From Actinomycetota bacterium (GTDB taxonomy: Bacteria > Actinomycetota > Nitriliruptoria > Nitriliruptorales > JAHWKO01), in contig JAHWKO010000005.1 in assembly GCA_019347855.1 (NCBI GenBank), positions 1-53,621 on the forward strand: 53,621 bases of DNA, given 5' to 3'. The notes under the pieces are model-generated. The model saw only the letters and a list, made by a program, of their open reading frames with translations. It was not told the DNA's origin and ran no database searches. Made by a program: the position numbers and the translations under genes. This document shows positions 25,024 to 34,185 of this stretch, one piece after another (within the stretch, counting starts at the first letter, position 1; every line of letters starts with the position of its first letter).

Positions 25024-26208
25024 ATGAGGGACCGTGCGTGGCGTCCGATCACGTTGGGGGTGCTCGCGCTACTGGCGGTAGCGGCGGTGCTCGCGACGAC
25101 GCTGGACCCCGAGCGGCCCTCAGCGTTGACCGAGGGCTGGTCGACCGCGACGGTGAACGGGGCCGAGGGCGCGGTGATGGCCGACGTCACGAGCGTCACG
25201 GACGGCTTCCTCGCGATCGGTCACGTCGAGGAAGGCGGGGGGCACCTGCCGGCGATGTGGCGTTCCACCTCCGGTCACGACTGGCATCGGGTCCAGCACG
25301 AGGCGCTCGGGGACCTCGCCGCGGGCGGCGACCACGCGGTGATGACCGCGGTCTCGACGGACCAGAAGCTGATCGTCGTGGCAGGACACGAAGGTGGGCC
25401 GTCCGAGGACGGCCCGGTCGCCTTCTGGGTCAGCGACGATCAGGGCACGAACTGGGAACGGGTGCCCCACGACGATGAGGTGTTCCTCGCTGGACGCGTC
25501 AACGACGTGACCGTGTCCGAGGACGGCTCGTGGATAGCCGTCGGGGCCCGCTCGATCGACGACGGCAACCGGGCCTCGGTCTGGCGGTCGCCGGACGGAC
25601 GTGTGTGGGAGATCGTCGCCCCGACGACCACCGACGCGACGGACGACCAGTCGATGTACGTCGTGGCCCCGGGTGGCGACGGCCTGGTCGCGATGGGCCG
25701 TGACGGCTCCGGTCAGCAGCGCGTGGACCCGGTCTGGACCTCATCCGACGGCGTGACCTGGCGCCGGGCGCCGCTGCCAGACGAGGTCCCCGATGCCACC
25801 GCGATGGTGCGTGACGTCATGCCGTGGCGCCAGGAAGGCATGGTGGTCGTGCTCGACGGGGGATCCGACGGCTCGCCGGTCCGGGTCATCAGCCGTCTCG
25901 ATGCGGAACTCGATGACGTCACGTCGTGGAGAACGGCCACGGTGGGCGAGGACGGTACCGAGGCGGCGGGCCTGGTCGACAGCGGTGACGGGCACATCTT
26001 CCTGGTCGGGACGAGCACCGAGTCCGGCAGCCCCACGCTCGCGGCGTGGACCAGCAAGGACGCGCAGAGCTGGGAACCCGTCGAGGCCTCCGGCCTGGAC
26101 GCACCCGGCGCCACGCCGTCGGCGATCGTGACGAACGGGAAGAACACCGTCATCGTGGGGTCGCGAGACGGGTCGGCGGCCGTCTACGTCCACGGTCAGC
26201 GGTCGTGA
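25024..26208 (+). CDS. Membrane-anchored or secreted propeller-like (sialidase-type repeat) protein
   Basis: A 394-aa protein. ATG 25024 follows a GGGGGG run at 25014-25019. An N-terminal hydrophobic helix (ITLGVLALLAVAAVLATTL) acts as signal anchor. The rest has ~45-50-residue repeats of propeller type: MWRSTSGHDWHRV, FWVSDDQGTNWERV, VWRSPDGRVWEIV, VWTSSDGVTWRRA, AWTSKDAQSWEPV, i.e. a W-x-S-x-D-G-x-x-W motif in each blade, as in sialidase-like BNR folds. No catalytic residues or sorting signal are evident. It may bind an extracellular ligand; function unknown. Confidence 0.82.
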   Translation: MRDRAWRPITLGVLALLAVAAVLATTLDPERPSALTEGWSTATVNGAEGAVMADVTSVTDGFLAIGHVEEGGGHLPAMWRSTSGHDWHRVQHEALGDLAAGGDHAVMTAVSTDQKLIVVAGHEGGPSEDGPVAFWVSDDQGTNWERVPHDDEVFLAGRVNDVTVSEDGSWIAVGARSIDDGNRASVWRSPDGRVWEIVAPTTTDATDDQSMYVVAPGGDGLVAMGRDGSGQQRVDPVWTSSDGVTWRRAPLPDEVPDATAMVRDVMPWRQEGMVVVLDGGSDGSPVRVISRLDAELDDVTSWRTATVGEDGTEAAGLVDSGDGHIFLVGTSTESGSPTLAAWTSKDAQSWEPVEASGLDAPGATPSAIVTNGKNTVIVGSRDGSAAVYVHGQRS

Positions 26209-26337
26209 TCGTCCCGGGTCGGCGCGCCGTCGTACGTACCGTTCGGGCACCGGACGTCGGACGACCGGGGTGGGGGACCCACGGACCGGCCCTGTGAGGC
26301 ATGGTCGTGTACCAGGAACGTGAGGGGTAGGGTGAAG

Positions 26338-26949
26338 ATGGCTGACGGGAACGCGGCGAACGCTGGCGAGCTGGGGTACCGGATCCGCAGGACGCGGGAG
26401 TCCCAGGACATGTCGTTGTCGGATCTCGCACGTCGCTCGGACGTCGCGAAGTCGACCCTGTCCGATCTCGAAGCAGGTCGAGGCAACCCCACCCTGGCGA
26501 CCCTGAACGGCATCGCTCGAGCGATGCGCGTGGCCACCGCGGAGCTGATAGCCGGGCCCCAAGGACCGTTGATCCTGGGGATCGAACGGCGCAACGACAC
26601 CGGGAGGCCCGCAGCCAACCGCGAGCCCTTGGACGGCTTCCGAGCCGAGGGTCACGTGGAGATCTACGAGCTGGACTACGCACGCGGACAGGACGACGCG
26701 TTCGATGCGCACGCTCCAGGAGCCGTGGAACACGTGATGGTCCACAGCGGCAGGATGCGCGTCGGTCCGGTGACGGAGGTCGTCGAGCTCGAGCCTGGCG
26801 ATGCCGTCACCTACCGAGCGCACGTCGATCACGTCATGGAGCCGATCGGCGGTCGAGCTTCCGGACAGCTGCTCGTCTCCTACCCCGCGCCGCGGGACGG
26901 GCAGGTGGGCAGCCACGGGCGTGCCAGCCAAGTGGACCGCGGGTCGTGA
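26338..26949 (+). CDS. XRE-family regulator with C-terminal cupin domain
   Basis: A 203-aa regulator. ATG 26338 follows AGGGGTAGGG. Residues ~10-66 form a helix-turn-helix (GYRIRRTRESQDMSLSDLARRSDVAKSTLSDLEAGRGNPTLATL). Residues ~95-190 form a cupin ligand-binding domain (EIYELDYARGQDD, EHVMVHSGRMRVGPV, LEPGDAVTYRAHVDHVMEP), though only part of the usual metal-binding His set remains. XRE-cupin proteins commonly regulate amino-acid or small-molecule transport genes. No transporter is adjacent; the downstream gene is convergent. Confidence 0.88.
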   Translation: MADGNAANAGELGYRIRRTRESQDMSLSDLARRSDVAKSTLSDLEAGRGNPTLATLNGIARAMRVATAELIAGPQGPLILGIERRNDTGRPAANREPLDGFRAEGHVEIYELDYARGQDDAFDAHAPGAVEHVMVHSGRMRVGPVTEVVELEPGDAVTYRAHVDHVMEPIGGRASGQLLVSYPAPRDGQVGSHGRASQVDRGS

Positions 26950-26978
26950 GGGGATCCGCGGTCACGGCCGATCCTGAG

Positions 26979-27230
26979 TCACGCCTCGGCACGGTCCCGT
27001 TCGCAGCGGTGTGCGGCCTCGCTCAACAGATCGACCGCAGCCTGATGCGTCGCAGCGTCACCGACGGGTAGCCCCACGACCCGACCGCAGGCCGCGCGGA
27101 GCACGCTCGGATCCCCCTCCGCGGTGCGTACGAGCTCGTCGACCGACCGATCCCGGTCGCCGTTCGAGAAGGCCAGCCCGACCGCGAGGGACGTCAGTCG
27201 GTCGACGTGCTCATCGTGCCCCGCCGTCAT
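26979..27230 (-). CDS. Small hypothetical protein
   Basis: An 83-aa protein starting at ATG 27230, where GGGAGGGA lies 7 bases upstream. It is Asp/Ala/Arg-rich and predicted mainly helical (HVDRLTSLAVGLAFSNG; VDELVRTAEGDPSVLRAACGRV; AAVDLLSEAAHRCE). Two cysteines are present but no motif. No family recognised. It follows the antiporter region on the same strand after a 134-base gap. Confidence 0.65.
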   Translation of the reverse strand: MTAGHDEHVDRLTSLAVGLAFSNGDRDRSVDELVRTAEGDPSVLRAACGRVVGLPVGDAATHQAAVDLLSEAAHRCERDRAEA

Positions 27231-27364
27231 CGCTCGGTCCCTCCCGCTCGCGTTCTGTGAAGCGAACGGTAGTGGGCTGCGAGCGTCTACCCCTGTACCA
27301 GCGGTCGTGACGGCGTCCCTACGACCCGGCCTGTGGTGCCCCGCGCCCTCCCCGCGGACGCGGT

Positions 27365-29245
27365 TCACACCGGCGTCGCGGACGGGAACGCGGGGGTGTC
27401 GGCGGGGTCCGGCTCGTCGTCCGTGAGCGCGAGGACGGTCACCTCGTCGCCTGCTTCGAGCGCGTCGACGAGCGGGAACGGGACGGTGTCGCCATCGCGG
27501 CGGACCGTCAGTGGCAGCCCGCTGCGCCCGCCACGGAGTCGGGTCTCGAGCTCGCTGTTGTCATCGCCGCTGACGAGGATCTCCACCGGCCGTGCCCGTC
27601 CCGTCGCGACCCACTGGTCCCAGAGGTCCATGTCGAGGGCACCGTCGAGCATGGGCTGTGCGCCGACGCGCTCGAGCTTGCGTGCGAGCGAGCCGGTGGG
27701 CTCGTGGTGGATCGCGACGTGGATGTTCGGCACGAGGAACTCCTCTCGTGCCTCCTGGGCGGCCAGCACGTTCATCTCGGAGTTCGAGGTGAGCGCGAGG
27801 AAGAGCTCAGCGCGCCCGGCGCCGGCCCGTTCGAGGGTGTCCTCATCCATGGCGTCACCGAGGATCGCGTGCAGACCGGCCCGCCGAGCCCTCGCGCACC
27901 GGTTGGGGTTGCGGTCGATCAGGCGCACGTCGCGGAGATCGCCGAGCTGGCGTGCGTATGCGCGCGCAACCGGACCGGCGCCCATGATGATGATGTCGCG
28001 CCGCTGGGCCTCTTTCCGAGCCAGCTCGCCGTGCCGGCGGAGCCATTCCACGCCCCACTTCAGCAGGATCGGGACCATCGCGGTCGTGGCGATCGCCATG
28101 AACACCAGGATCGTGAAGATCTCGCGCGAGATGAGACCGAGTTCCAGGCCGATCCCGGCGACGATGATCTCCACGGCGCCCCGGCCGTTCATCGCGGCGC
28201 CGACCGTCACGCCCTCGCGCCAGCCGTGCCCGGTCGGTAGGTAGAACAGGGCCGTGCCGACGATCTTGCCGACCACGGCCACGACCAGGATCGACAGCAG
28301 CAGGGCGAGGTCGGTCCGGAACACCGCGAACGAGATCTCGAACCCGGCAGTGACGAAGAACACCGGGGCGAGGAACCCGATCGAGATGTCCTCGATGAGG
28401 TGGTTCACCGCGCGTCCGTCGCGACCCTGCAGCAGAGGCTCACGGAGGAACATGCCGGCCACGAACGAGCCGAGGATCGCGTGGAGGCCCGCCAGCTCAG
28501 CGAGCTCGGCGAAGAGCAACGCGATACCGACCACCACCCCGAAGCGGAGCATCTTGTCGTCGTTCCCACGCTCCCGCAGCCAGCGGCCGAGGCGGGGTAG
28601 GACCAGGACCCCGATCGCGGTCGTGACGCCGAAGAACGCCAGCGCCTCGCCCGCCACGGTGGCGGTACCCGCCAGATCGAACCCGCCCAGCTCGACGAAC
28701 CCGATGATGGCCGCGAACACGACCAAGGTCGCCGTGTCCGAGAGCAGTGCGGCGGCCATCAGTACGTAGGCGATGCGTGTGTCCAGCAGGCGGAGGTCGA
28801 CGAGGATCCGCGACTTCGTGGCGAGTGAGGTCACGCCCACGGCGATGCCCACGAACAGGCCCGCGAGCAGCGTCCCGCCGAACATCAGCACCACGGCGAG
28901 CCCGAGCCCGAACGGCACGAGGAAGCCCCCCGCCGCGGCGAGCAGCCCGGGCCAGGACGCGCGCTTGAGGTCGACGGGATCGATCTCCGTCCCGATGTAC
29001 AGCATCATCAGGACGACCCCGAGGTTCCCGAGCACCGCCAGTCCCTCGCCGGAGCTCAGCACGCCGAGGAGGGGTGGCCCGAGGAGGATCCCCGCGATGA
29101 GCTCGCCGAGCACGGCCGGGTAGCCGATGCGCACGGCGAGCCGCCCCGCCGTCCATGCGGCGACGAGGACCAGCAGCAGGTTCACCAGGTCGAACCCCAG
29201 CGTCCCGGCGGCGGCGATCACCGGTGGTGCGAACGAGGCCGTCAA
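27365..29245 (-). CDS. CPA2-type cation:proton antiporter with TrkA-N and TrkA-C domains (KefB-like)
   Basis: A 626-aa transporter. Residues ~15-395 hold about 12 membrane helices of the Na/H exchanger fold (AVLGELIAGILLGPPLLG; LHAILGSFVAGMFLREP; FFVTAGFEISF; GAAMNGRGAVEIIVAGIGLELG). ~413-530 form a TrkA-N Rossmann domain (DIIIMGAGPVARAYARQL, then VRLIDRNP and ILGDAMDEDTLERAGA), which binds nucleotide and gates transport. ~555-610 are TrkA-C-like. It probably exchanges K+ or Na+ for protons. The start is TTG 29245 with GGGAGC upstream; the preceding small membrane gene ends 13 bases away, so co-transcription is likely. Confidence 0.92.
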   Translation of the reverse strand: MTASFAPPVIAAAGTLGFDLVNLLLVLVAAWTAGRLAVRIGYPAVLGELIAGILLGPPLLGVLSSGEGLAVLGNLGVVLMMLYIGTEIDPVDLKRASWPGLLAAAGGFLVPFGLGLAVVLMFGGTLLAGLFVGIAVGVTSLATKSRILVDLRLLDTRIAYVLMAAALLSDTATLVVFAAIIGFVELGGFDLAGTATVAGEALAFFGVTTAIGVLVLPRLGRWLRERGNDDKMLRFGVVVGIALLFAELAELAGLHAILGSFVAGMFLREPLLQGRDGRAVNHLIEDISIGFLAPVFFVTAGFEISFAVFRTDLALLLSILVVAVVGKIVGTALFYLPTGHGWREGVTVGAAMNGRGAVEIIVAGIGLELGLISREIFTILVFMAIATTAMVPILLKWGVEWLRRHGELARKEAQRRDIIIMGAGPVARAYARQLGDLRDVRLIDRNPNRCARARRAGLHAILGDAMDEDTLERAGAGRAELFLALTSNSEMNVLAAQEAREEFLVPNIHVAIHHEPTGSLARKLERVGAQPMLDGALDMDLWDQWVATGRARPVEILVSGDDNSELETRLRGGRSGLPLTVRRDGDTVPFPLVDALEAGDEVTVLALTDDEPDPADTPAFPSATPV

Positions 29246-29258
29246 GCGTCGCTCCCGG

Positions 29259-29753
29259 TCAACTACTGCGGGACATCGGACGCCGTTCGGTGTCCGATCG
29301 GGGGCCCGTCAACGCGATGCCCAGCAGCACGTACCCGACGACGAAGATCACGACCCGGGGGGCATCCACCTGGGATCCCAGCCACAGGTAGAGCCACGCC
29401 GGTACCGCCAGCAGGGCGATGACCGACGCGACCTGGTGCCCGATGCCCTGGGACGGCGACCGGGGACGGGGCGCGGGACCACCCGCCGTGGGGGACGGTC
29501 GCGCGGTGGGGACCCGGGTCGGGGACGTGTGGCAGCGGTGCCACGAAGGATGTCGGGCGGGATGTGATCGACCGTTCGTCCGGAGGGCCCCGCACCGAGC
29601 GACGGTGTGCCAGCCAGGTTCGGCCGGCGTGCGGGGCGGGGAGGTCGCCCCCGGCGTCCGCGGCGGTCGCCGCTCCAACAACCGTGCGACCAGTTCCAGG
29701 ACCGAACGTGCGGTCGCGTTCACGACCTCGCTTCCATGGGCGGGGCACCTCAT
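29259..29753 (-). CDS. Putative small membrane protein upstream of the antiporter
   Basis: The convincing part is the C-terminal ~60 residues, two hydrophobic helices (VASVIALLAVPAWLYLWL and VVIFVVGYVLLGIALTG) ending in a polar tail. The N-terminal ~100 residues are Pro/Arg-rich and may be non-coding; ATG 29753 is one of several possible starts. The stop is 13 bases before the antiporter start, whose ribosome-binding site lies in that gap, suggesting a real accessory gene in the same transcript. No family recognised. Confidence 0.45.
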   Translation of the reverse strand: MRCPAHGSEVVNATARSVLELVARLLERRPPRTPGATSPPRTPAEPGWHTVARCGALRTNGRSHPARHPSWHRCHTSPTRVPTARPSPTAGGPAPRPRSPSQGIGHQVASVIALLAVPAWLYLWLGSQVDAPRVVIFVVGYVLLGIALTGPRSDTERRPMSRSS

Positions 29754-29767
29754 TACATCGCGTGAAC

Positions 29768-29842
29768 CTGAAGAGCGGCTTGGAGTCAGCTGAAGGTCAG
29801 CTGAAGACGCCGCGGGACGGGGGGCCACCGGGTTCGTAGGAT
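29768..29842 (+). promoter_or_regulatory. Phased direct repeats and -10 box of the two-component operon
   Basis: GTCAGCTGAAG occurs twice back to back (29785-29795, 29796-29806), and a third CTGAAG lies at 29768-29773. The CTGAAG cores are spaced 22 and 11 bp, all on one helix face, as expected for an OmpR/PhoB-type regulator. TAGGAT at 29837-29842, ten bases before the ATG of the regulator, fits an actinobacterial -10 with a very short or absent leader. No -35 consensus is seen, consistent with activator dependence. Confidence 0.6.
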
Positions 29843-29851
29843 GGGGCGACC

Positions 29852-30532
29852 ATGCTGGCCGAACCCCCGCGCGTGCTCGTGGTCGAGGACGACCGATCGG
29901 TACGGGACGCCGTCACGGTCGCGCTGCGTGACGAGGATTGGACGGTCCGTGCGCTCCCAGACGGCCGCGGTCTCGGGGAGACGTTGCGTTCCTTCCGACC
30001 GGACGTCGCGGTCCTGGACATCCGGCTCCCGCACGGGCCGGACGGCTTGGCGCTGGCCCGTCGGATCCGCGCGTCGTCCCAGATGCCCATCCTGTTCCTC
30101 ACCGCCCTCGACGAGGTGCACCAGCGCCTCGAGGGGTTCGAGGCGGGTGCCGACGACTACCTCGCGAAGCCCTTCTCGATGGCCGAGCTCGTCGCTCGGA
30201 TCCGTGTCCTGCTCCGACGGGTGGGGCGGCTCCGGTCGGAGACCTGGCAGGCGGCGGACCTCGTCGTGGACGAAGCGGCCCGGACCGTGATCCGTGGGGA
30301 GGACGAGGTCGAGCTGACGCGTACGGAGTTCGACCTCCTGGTCGAGCTCGGTCATCGCCGAGGTCAGGTGCTGTCCAAGGAGCGTCTCCTGTCCCTCGTC
30401 TGGGAGTTCGACGCCTACGACCCGAACCTCGTCGAGGTCCACATCAGCTCGTTGCGGCGCAAGCTCGAGGCGCACGGCGACCGGCTGATCCACACCGTGC
30501 GCGGGGTGGGCTACGTGCTGCGCGACGAGTGA
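29852..30532 (+). CDS. OmpR/PhoB-family response regulator
   Basis: A 226-aa two-component regulator. The receiver domain has the acidic pair at 13-14 (VVEDD), phosphoacceptor Asp56 (VLDIRLP), Thr84 (LFLT) and Lys107 (YLAKPF). A winged-helix DNA-binding domain covers ~130-225 (LTRTEFDLLVELGHRRGQVLSKERLL; EVHISSLRRKLEAHG; IHTVRGVGYVL). Its last codons overlap the GTG of the sensor kinase by four bases. Direct repeats upstream suggest autoregulation. Being first in an operon with TerC and NhaA, it probably controls ion or envelope stress responses. Confidence 0.95.
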   Translation: MLAEPPRVLVVEDDRSVRDAVTVALRDEDWTVRALPDGRGLGETLRSFRPDVAVLDIRLPHGPDGLALARRIRASSQMPILFLTALDEVHQRLEGFEAGADDYLAKPFSMAELVARIRVLLRRVGRLRSETWQAADLVVDEAARTVIRGEDEVELTRTEFDLLVELGHRRGQVLSKERLLSLVWEFDAYDPNLVEVHISSLRRKLEAHGDRLIHTVRGVGYVLRDE

Positions 30533-31881
30533 AGACCCCATCGCTCCGGAGCCGGATGACGATCCTCGCGGTCGCCATCGTCGCCGTGCTGGTCGTGGCG
30601 CTCGACGCCTTCGTGTACCTGTCGCTGCGCGATCGCCTCGAGGACAACCTGCACGACGTGCTCGTCGCCCGGGCAGACCTGTCTGTCGAGCTCGCCCGGC
30701 AGCTGCCACCCCGTGATCTCGTGCAGCGCCTCACGAGCATCGGCATTCCGGCGGTGCTCCGCATGCCGAGCGGCGAGGAGCTGGTCGCGGACCCCGCCAC
30801 GCGACGGTTCGTCGAGCTGCCTCCGGGGCAACAGGCGACCATCGACCCCGACTCGTCGGGGACGCTCCAACGTGCGCTGCCGGACGGCGGGACCATCACG
30901 GTCCTGGCATCCCGATCGGGCGTCGACGGCACCCTCCGTCGGGTGCTGCTGCTCGAGCTCGTCGGCTCGCTCGTCGCGGTCGCCCTGTCCGTCGTGGTGC
31001 TCGCGCGGATGTCCCGTGTGGTGCTGCGACCCCTGGACCGGATCGTCGAGATCGCGCGACGGATCGGGTCGGGGCGGGACGGTGGACGCTTGAACCCCGA
31101 CCGGACCGACACCGAGCTGGGGCGCATGGCCGCGGCGTTCGACGAGATGCTCGACGAGCTCGAACGCGCGCTCGAGGAGTCACGTCGTGCCGAGACCCGC
31201 AGCCGCCGGTTCCTCGCGGACGCTGCGCACCAGCTGCGGACCCCGATCGCGGGTATCCGTGCGTCGGTGGAGACGCTGCTCCGTGATCCCGATCACCGTG
31301 ACCGTGACCGCCTGCTGTCGAACCTGGCGAGCGAGTCCGCCAGGGTGGGACGGCTCGTGAGGTCGCTCCTGCGGATGGCGCAGCTCGACCGTGGCTCCGA
31401 GGTCGTCCGCGAGCACGTCGACGTCGCGTCGCTCGTGCGGGTCGAGGCGGACCGCGCCCGCGAGATCGCTCCGGGTCTCGATGTCCGCGTCGACATCACG
31501 TCGTCGGACGGCACGTCGGCCGACCTGGAGACGGCCAGCGTCCGTGAGGCAGTGGCGAACCTCCTCGACAACGCCCGCCGGTACGCAGCCGCCCGGATCG
31601 AGGTGGACCTGACGGTCACGGACTCACACCTCGAGCTCCGTGTCGCGGACGACGGTCCGGGGGTCGCCGAGGCCGATCGCGAACGGGTCTTCGAGCGGTT
31701 CGTCACCCTCGATGATCGGGGCGGCTCCGGGCTGGGGCTGCCAATCGCCCGCGGGGTCGCACGGGCGCACGGCGGCGATCTCACCTACGGACAGGGGGGC
31801 TTCGTGCTGCGGCTGCCTCGTTCCGCTCCAGTACCGTCGCCGGCGATCCGGCCTAGAACCCCGTGGAGTCCCCCGCCATGA
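30529..31881 (+). CDS. Membrane sensor histidine kinase
   Basis: A 450-aa kinase starting at GTG 30529, overlapping the regulator stop (GTGA). One N-terminal helix (~10-32), an extracytoplasmic sensor of ~110 residues without a recognised domain, and a second helix (~142-165) are followed by HAMP (RPLDRIVEIARRIGSGRDGGR) and the kinase core: His234 in LADAAHQLRTPIAG, N box NLLDNARRY (~345-353), DDGPGV (~374) and GGSGLGLPIARG (~398). All catalytic elements are intact. It should phosphorylate the regulator encoded just upstream. The stop overlaps the TerC start (ATGA). Confidence 0.94.
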   Translation: MKTPSLRSRMTILAVAIVAVLVVALDAFVYLSLRDRLEDNLHDVLVARADLSVELARQLPPRDLVQRLTSIGIPAVLRMPSGEELVADPATRRFVELPPGQQATIDPDSSGTLQRALPDGGTITVLASRSGVDGTLRRVLLLELVGSLVAVALSVVVLARMSRVVLRPLDRIVEIARRIGSGRDGGRLNPDRTDTELGRMAAAFDEMLDELERALEESRRAETRSRRFLADAAHQLRTPIAGIRASVETLLRDPDHRDRDRLLSNLASESARVGRLVRSLLRMAQLDRGSEVVREHVDVASLVRVEADRAREIAPGLDVRVDITSSDGTSADLETASVREAVANLLDNARRYAAARIEVDLTVTDSHLELRVADDGPGVAEADRERVFERFVTLDDRGGSGLGLPIARGVARAHGGDLTYGQGGFVLRLPRSAPVPSPAIRPRTPWSPPP

Positions 31882-32960
31882 CGCACCTGCTCGCCGCCGC
31901 GCCCTCCGCCGGCGGCTTCGTCGACATCGCGGTGCCCGGATGGGTGTGGGCCGCGCTCGCGGGCGGGGTGGTCGCGCTGCTGCTCCTCGACCTGCTCCTC
32001 GTGCACCGAACGCCCCACGAGGTGTCCTTCCGGGAGGCCCTCATCGAGTCCGCCGTCTGGATCGGTCTCGGACTGGCGTTCGGGCTGGTCATGTGGTGGT
32101 GGCAGGGCACCCAGGCTGCAGGTGAGTACTACGCGGGCTACCTGATCGAGAAGAGCCTGTCCGTCGACAACGTCTTCGTGTGGGCGGTGATCTTCAGCTA
32201 CTTCGGCGTACCCCCGAAGTACCAGTTCCGCGTGCTGTTCTGGGGCGTGTTCGGCGCCCTCGTGCTGCGGGCGATCTTCATCTTCGCCGGCGTCGCGCTG
32301 CTGGATCGGTTCTCGTGGCTCCTCTACGTCTTCGGCGCGTTCCTGCTGCTCACCGCCTTCAAGATGGTCCGGCACCGCGGGACCGAGGTGCACCCGGAGA
32401 ACAACCCCGTGCTCAGACTGGTGCGGCGGGTGGTGCCATCGACGAACGAGTACGACGGCCAGAAGATGTTCACGCGTCGTGAGGGGGTCCTCCTGGCCAC
32501 GCCGCTGTTCGCCGTGCTGGTGCTCGTCGAGGCGACCGACGTGATGTTCGCGATCGACTCGGTGCCCGCGATCCTCGCCGTCAGCCGCGAACCCTTCATC
32601 GTCTTCTCGTCGAACGCGTTCGCGATCCTCGGGTTGCGCGCCTTGTACTTCGCGCTCGCGGGGATGGCGGGGCGCTTCCGGTACCTCGACCTCGGCCTCG
32701 CCGGGATCCTCGGCTTCGTCGGTGTGAAGATGCTCGTGGTGAACGTCTACCACCTGCCGGTGGCGGTCTCTCTGGTCATCATCGCGGCGATCCTCACGGT
32801 CGCGATCGTCGCCTCCCTCCGCGCAGACCGCCGTGGCGACCCCACCGACGAGCACCACGCCCCGGACCCGGCGCATCAGCAGCCGTCCTCCGACCTCGAG
32901 GTGTCCGACCCGTCGACCGCGCCGGCGGATGCGCACCACAGCTACCTCGACGACCACTAG
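31878..32960 (+). CDS. TerC-family integral membrane protein (Alx/TerC metal exporter)
   Basis: A 360-aa protein with about nine membrane helices. Family signatures: EALIESAVWIGLGLAFG, GYLIEKSLSVDNVFVWAVIF (acidic metal-site helix) and LVLVEATDVMFAIDSVPAI. A His/Asp-rich C-terminal tail (DEHHAPDPAHQQ...DAHHSYLDDH) may bind metal. TerC/Alx proteins export Mn2+ and are linked to tellurite or alkaline-pH resistance. ATG 31878 overlaps the kinase stop by four bases; GTG 31863 is an upstream alternative. I looked for a yybP-ykoY riboswitch before it and there is no room for one. Confidence 0.93.
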   Translation: MTHLLAAAPSAGGFVDIAVPGWVWAALAGGVVALLLLDLLLVHRTPHEVSFREALIESAVWIGLGLAFGLVMWWWQGTQAAGEYYAGYLIEKSLSVDNVFVWAVIFSYFGVPPKYQFRVLFWGVFGALVLRAIFIFAGVALLDRFSWLLYVFGAFLLLTAFKMVRHRGTEVHPENNPVLRLVRRVVPSTNEYDGQKMFTRREGVLLATPLFAVLVLVEATDVMFAIDSVPAILAVSREPFIVFSSNAFAILGLRALYFALAGMAGRFRYLDLGLAGILGFVGVKMLVVNVYHLPVAVSLVIIAAILTVAIVASLRADRRGDPTDEHHAPDPAHQQPSSDLEVSDPSTAPADAHHSYLDDH

Positions 32961-32967
32961 GAACCAG

Positions 32968-34179
32968 ATGCCCGTCGACCGACGATCGCGCCGTGCCCTC
33001 CGTCGGCTGCGTCCCCTCAGCACGTTCCTCCGGACCGAGGCGGGCGGCGCGGTCGTCCTGCTCGTGGCGGCGGTGGCTGCGTTGGTGTGGGCCAACAGCC
33101 CGCTGGCGGACCTCTACGACCAGCTGTGGCACGCCGAGCTGACGCTGGGGACGGGATCGTGGGCCGTCACCGAGGACCTGCAGCACTGGGTCAACGACGG
33201 GCTGATGGCGATCTTCTTCTTCGTCGTCGGCCTCGAGATCAAGCGTGAGGTCGCGGTGGGCGACCTGCGCGACCCGAAGGCGGTCGCGCTGCCCGTGACC
33301 GCGGCGCTGGCCGGACTCGCCATCCCCGCCGCGCTCTACCTCGCCGTGACCGCCGGGACGGACGCGACCGCCGGGTGGGGGATCCCCGTGGCCACGGACA
33401 TCGCGTTCGCACTCGGGGTGGTCGCGCTGTTCGGGCGGCGCCTGCCCGCCGGCCTGAAGGTGCTGCTCCTCACGATCGCGATCGCCGATGACATCGGGGC
33501 GATCCTGATCATCGCGATCGCCTACTCGAAGGGGATCTCGGGAGCGTGGCTGGCCGTCGCCGTCGGAGCCATGCTGATGATCCCGCTCCTGCGGTTGCTG
33601 CGCCTGTCCTCACCGTGGTGGTACGTCCCGATCGCGATCGTCGCGTGGTTCGCGACCCTCGAATCCGGGGTCCACGCCACGATCGCGGGCGTCGCGCTCG
33701 GCCTGATCACGCCGGCCGAACCGTTCGAGGATCGCCCCGTCCTGGAGGAGCTCGAGCACCGACTGCACCCCCTCAGCAGCTACGTGGTCCTGCCCCTGTT
33801 CGCCCTCGCCAACGCGGGCGTATCCCTGTCCGCCGAGACCCTGCGGGCCGCCGCGAGCAGCCGCATCGTGTGGGGGATCGTCGCCGGGCTGGTCATCGGG
33901 AAAGTGATCGGCATCGGCGGGGCGATGACCGCCATGGTGCGGTCGGGCCGCGGCCAGCTCCCCCTCGGCGTGGATCTGCGCCAGGCGCGTGCGCTCGCGC
34001 CGGTCGCCGGGATCGGCTTCACGGTCTCGCTGTTCATCTCCGACCTCACGTTCACCGGACCGCAGCTGGACGAGGCCAAGATCGGCGTGCTCGTCGCGAC
34101 GCTGGTCGCCGGGGCGATCGGGGCGGCCGCGCTCGTGCGGCTCGGGCGACGCGTCCCGCAGGACGACCCCAGGGCGTAG
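32968..34179 (+). CDS. nhaA: Na+/H+ antiporter NhaA
   Basis: A 403-aa antiporter. Recognisable NhaA stretches: FLRTEAGGAVVLLVAAVAALVWANSP, INDGLMAIFFFVVGLEIKRE (here VNDG), PVATDIAFALGVVALFG and LTIAIADDIGAILIIAIAYS with the paired aspartates that bind Na+/H+; APVAGIGFTVSLFISDLTF near the end. NhaA uses the proton gradient to expel Na+ at alkaline pH. It begins seven bases after the TerC stop, so RR-HK-TerC-NhaA form one compact operon. Confidence 0.95.
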   Translation: MPVDRRSRRALRRLRPLSTFLRTEAGGAVVLLVAAVAALVWANSPLADLYDQLWHAELTLGTGSWAVTEDLQHWVNDGLMAIFFFVVGLEIKREVAVGDLRDPKAVALPVTAALAGLAIPAALYLAVTAGTDATAGWGIPVATDIAFALGVVALFGRRLPAGLKVLLLTIAIADDIGAILIIAIAYSKGISGAWLAVAVGAMLMIPLLRLLRLSSPWWYVPIAIVAWFATLESGVHATIAGVALGLITPAEPFEDRPVLEELEHRLHPLSSYVVLPLFALANAGVSLSAETLRAAASSRIVWGIVAGLVIGKVIGIGGAMTAMVRSGRGQLPLGVDLRQARALAPVAGIGFTVSLFISDLTFTGPQLDEAKIGVLVATLVAGAIGAAALVRLGRRVPQDDPRA

Positions 34180-34185
34180 CTCGCC

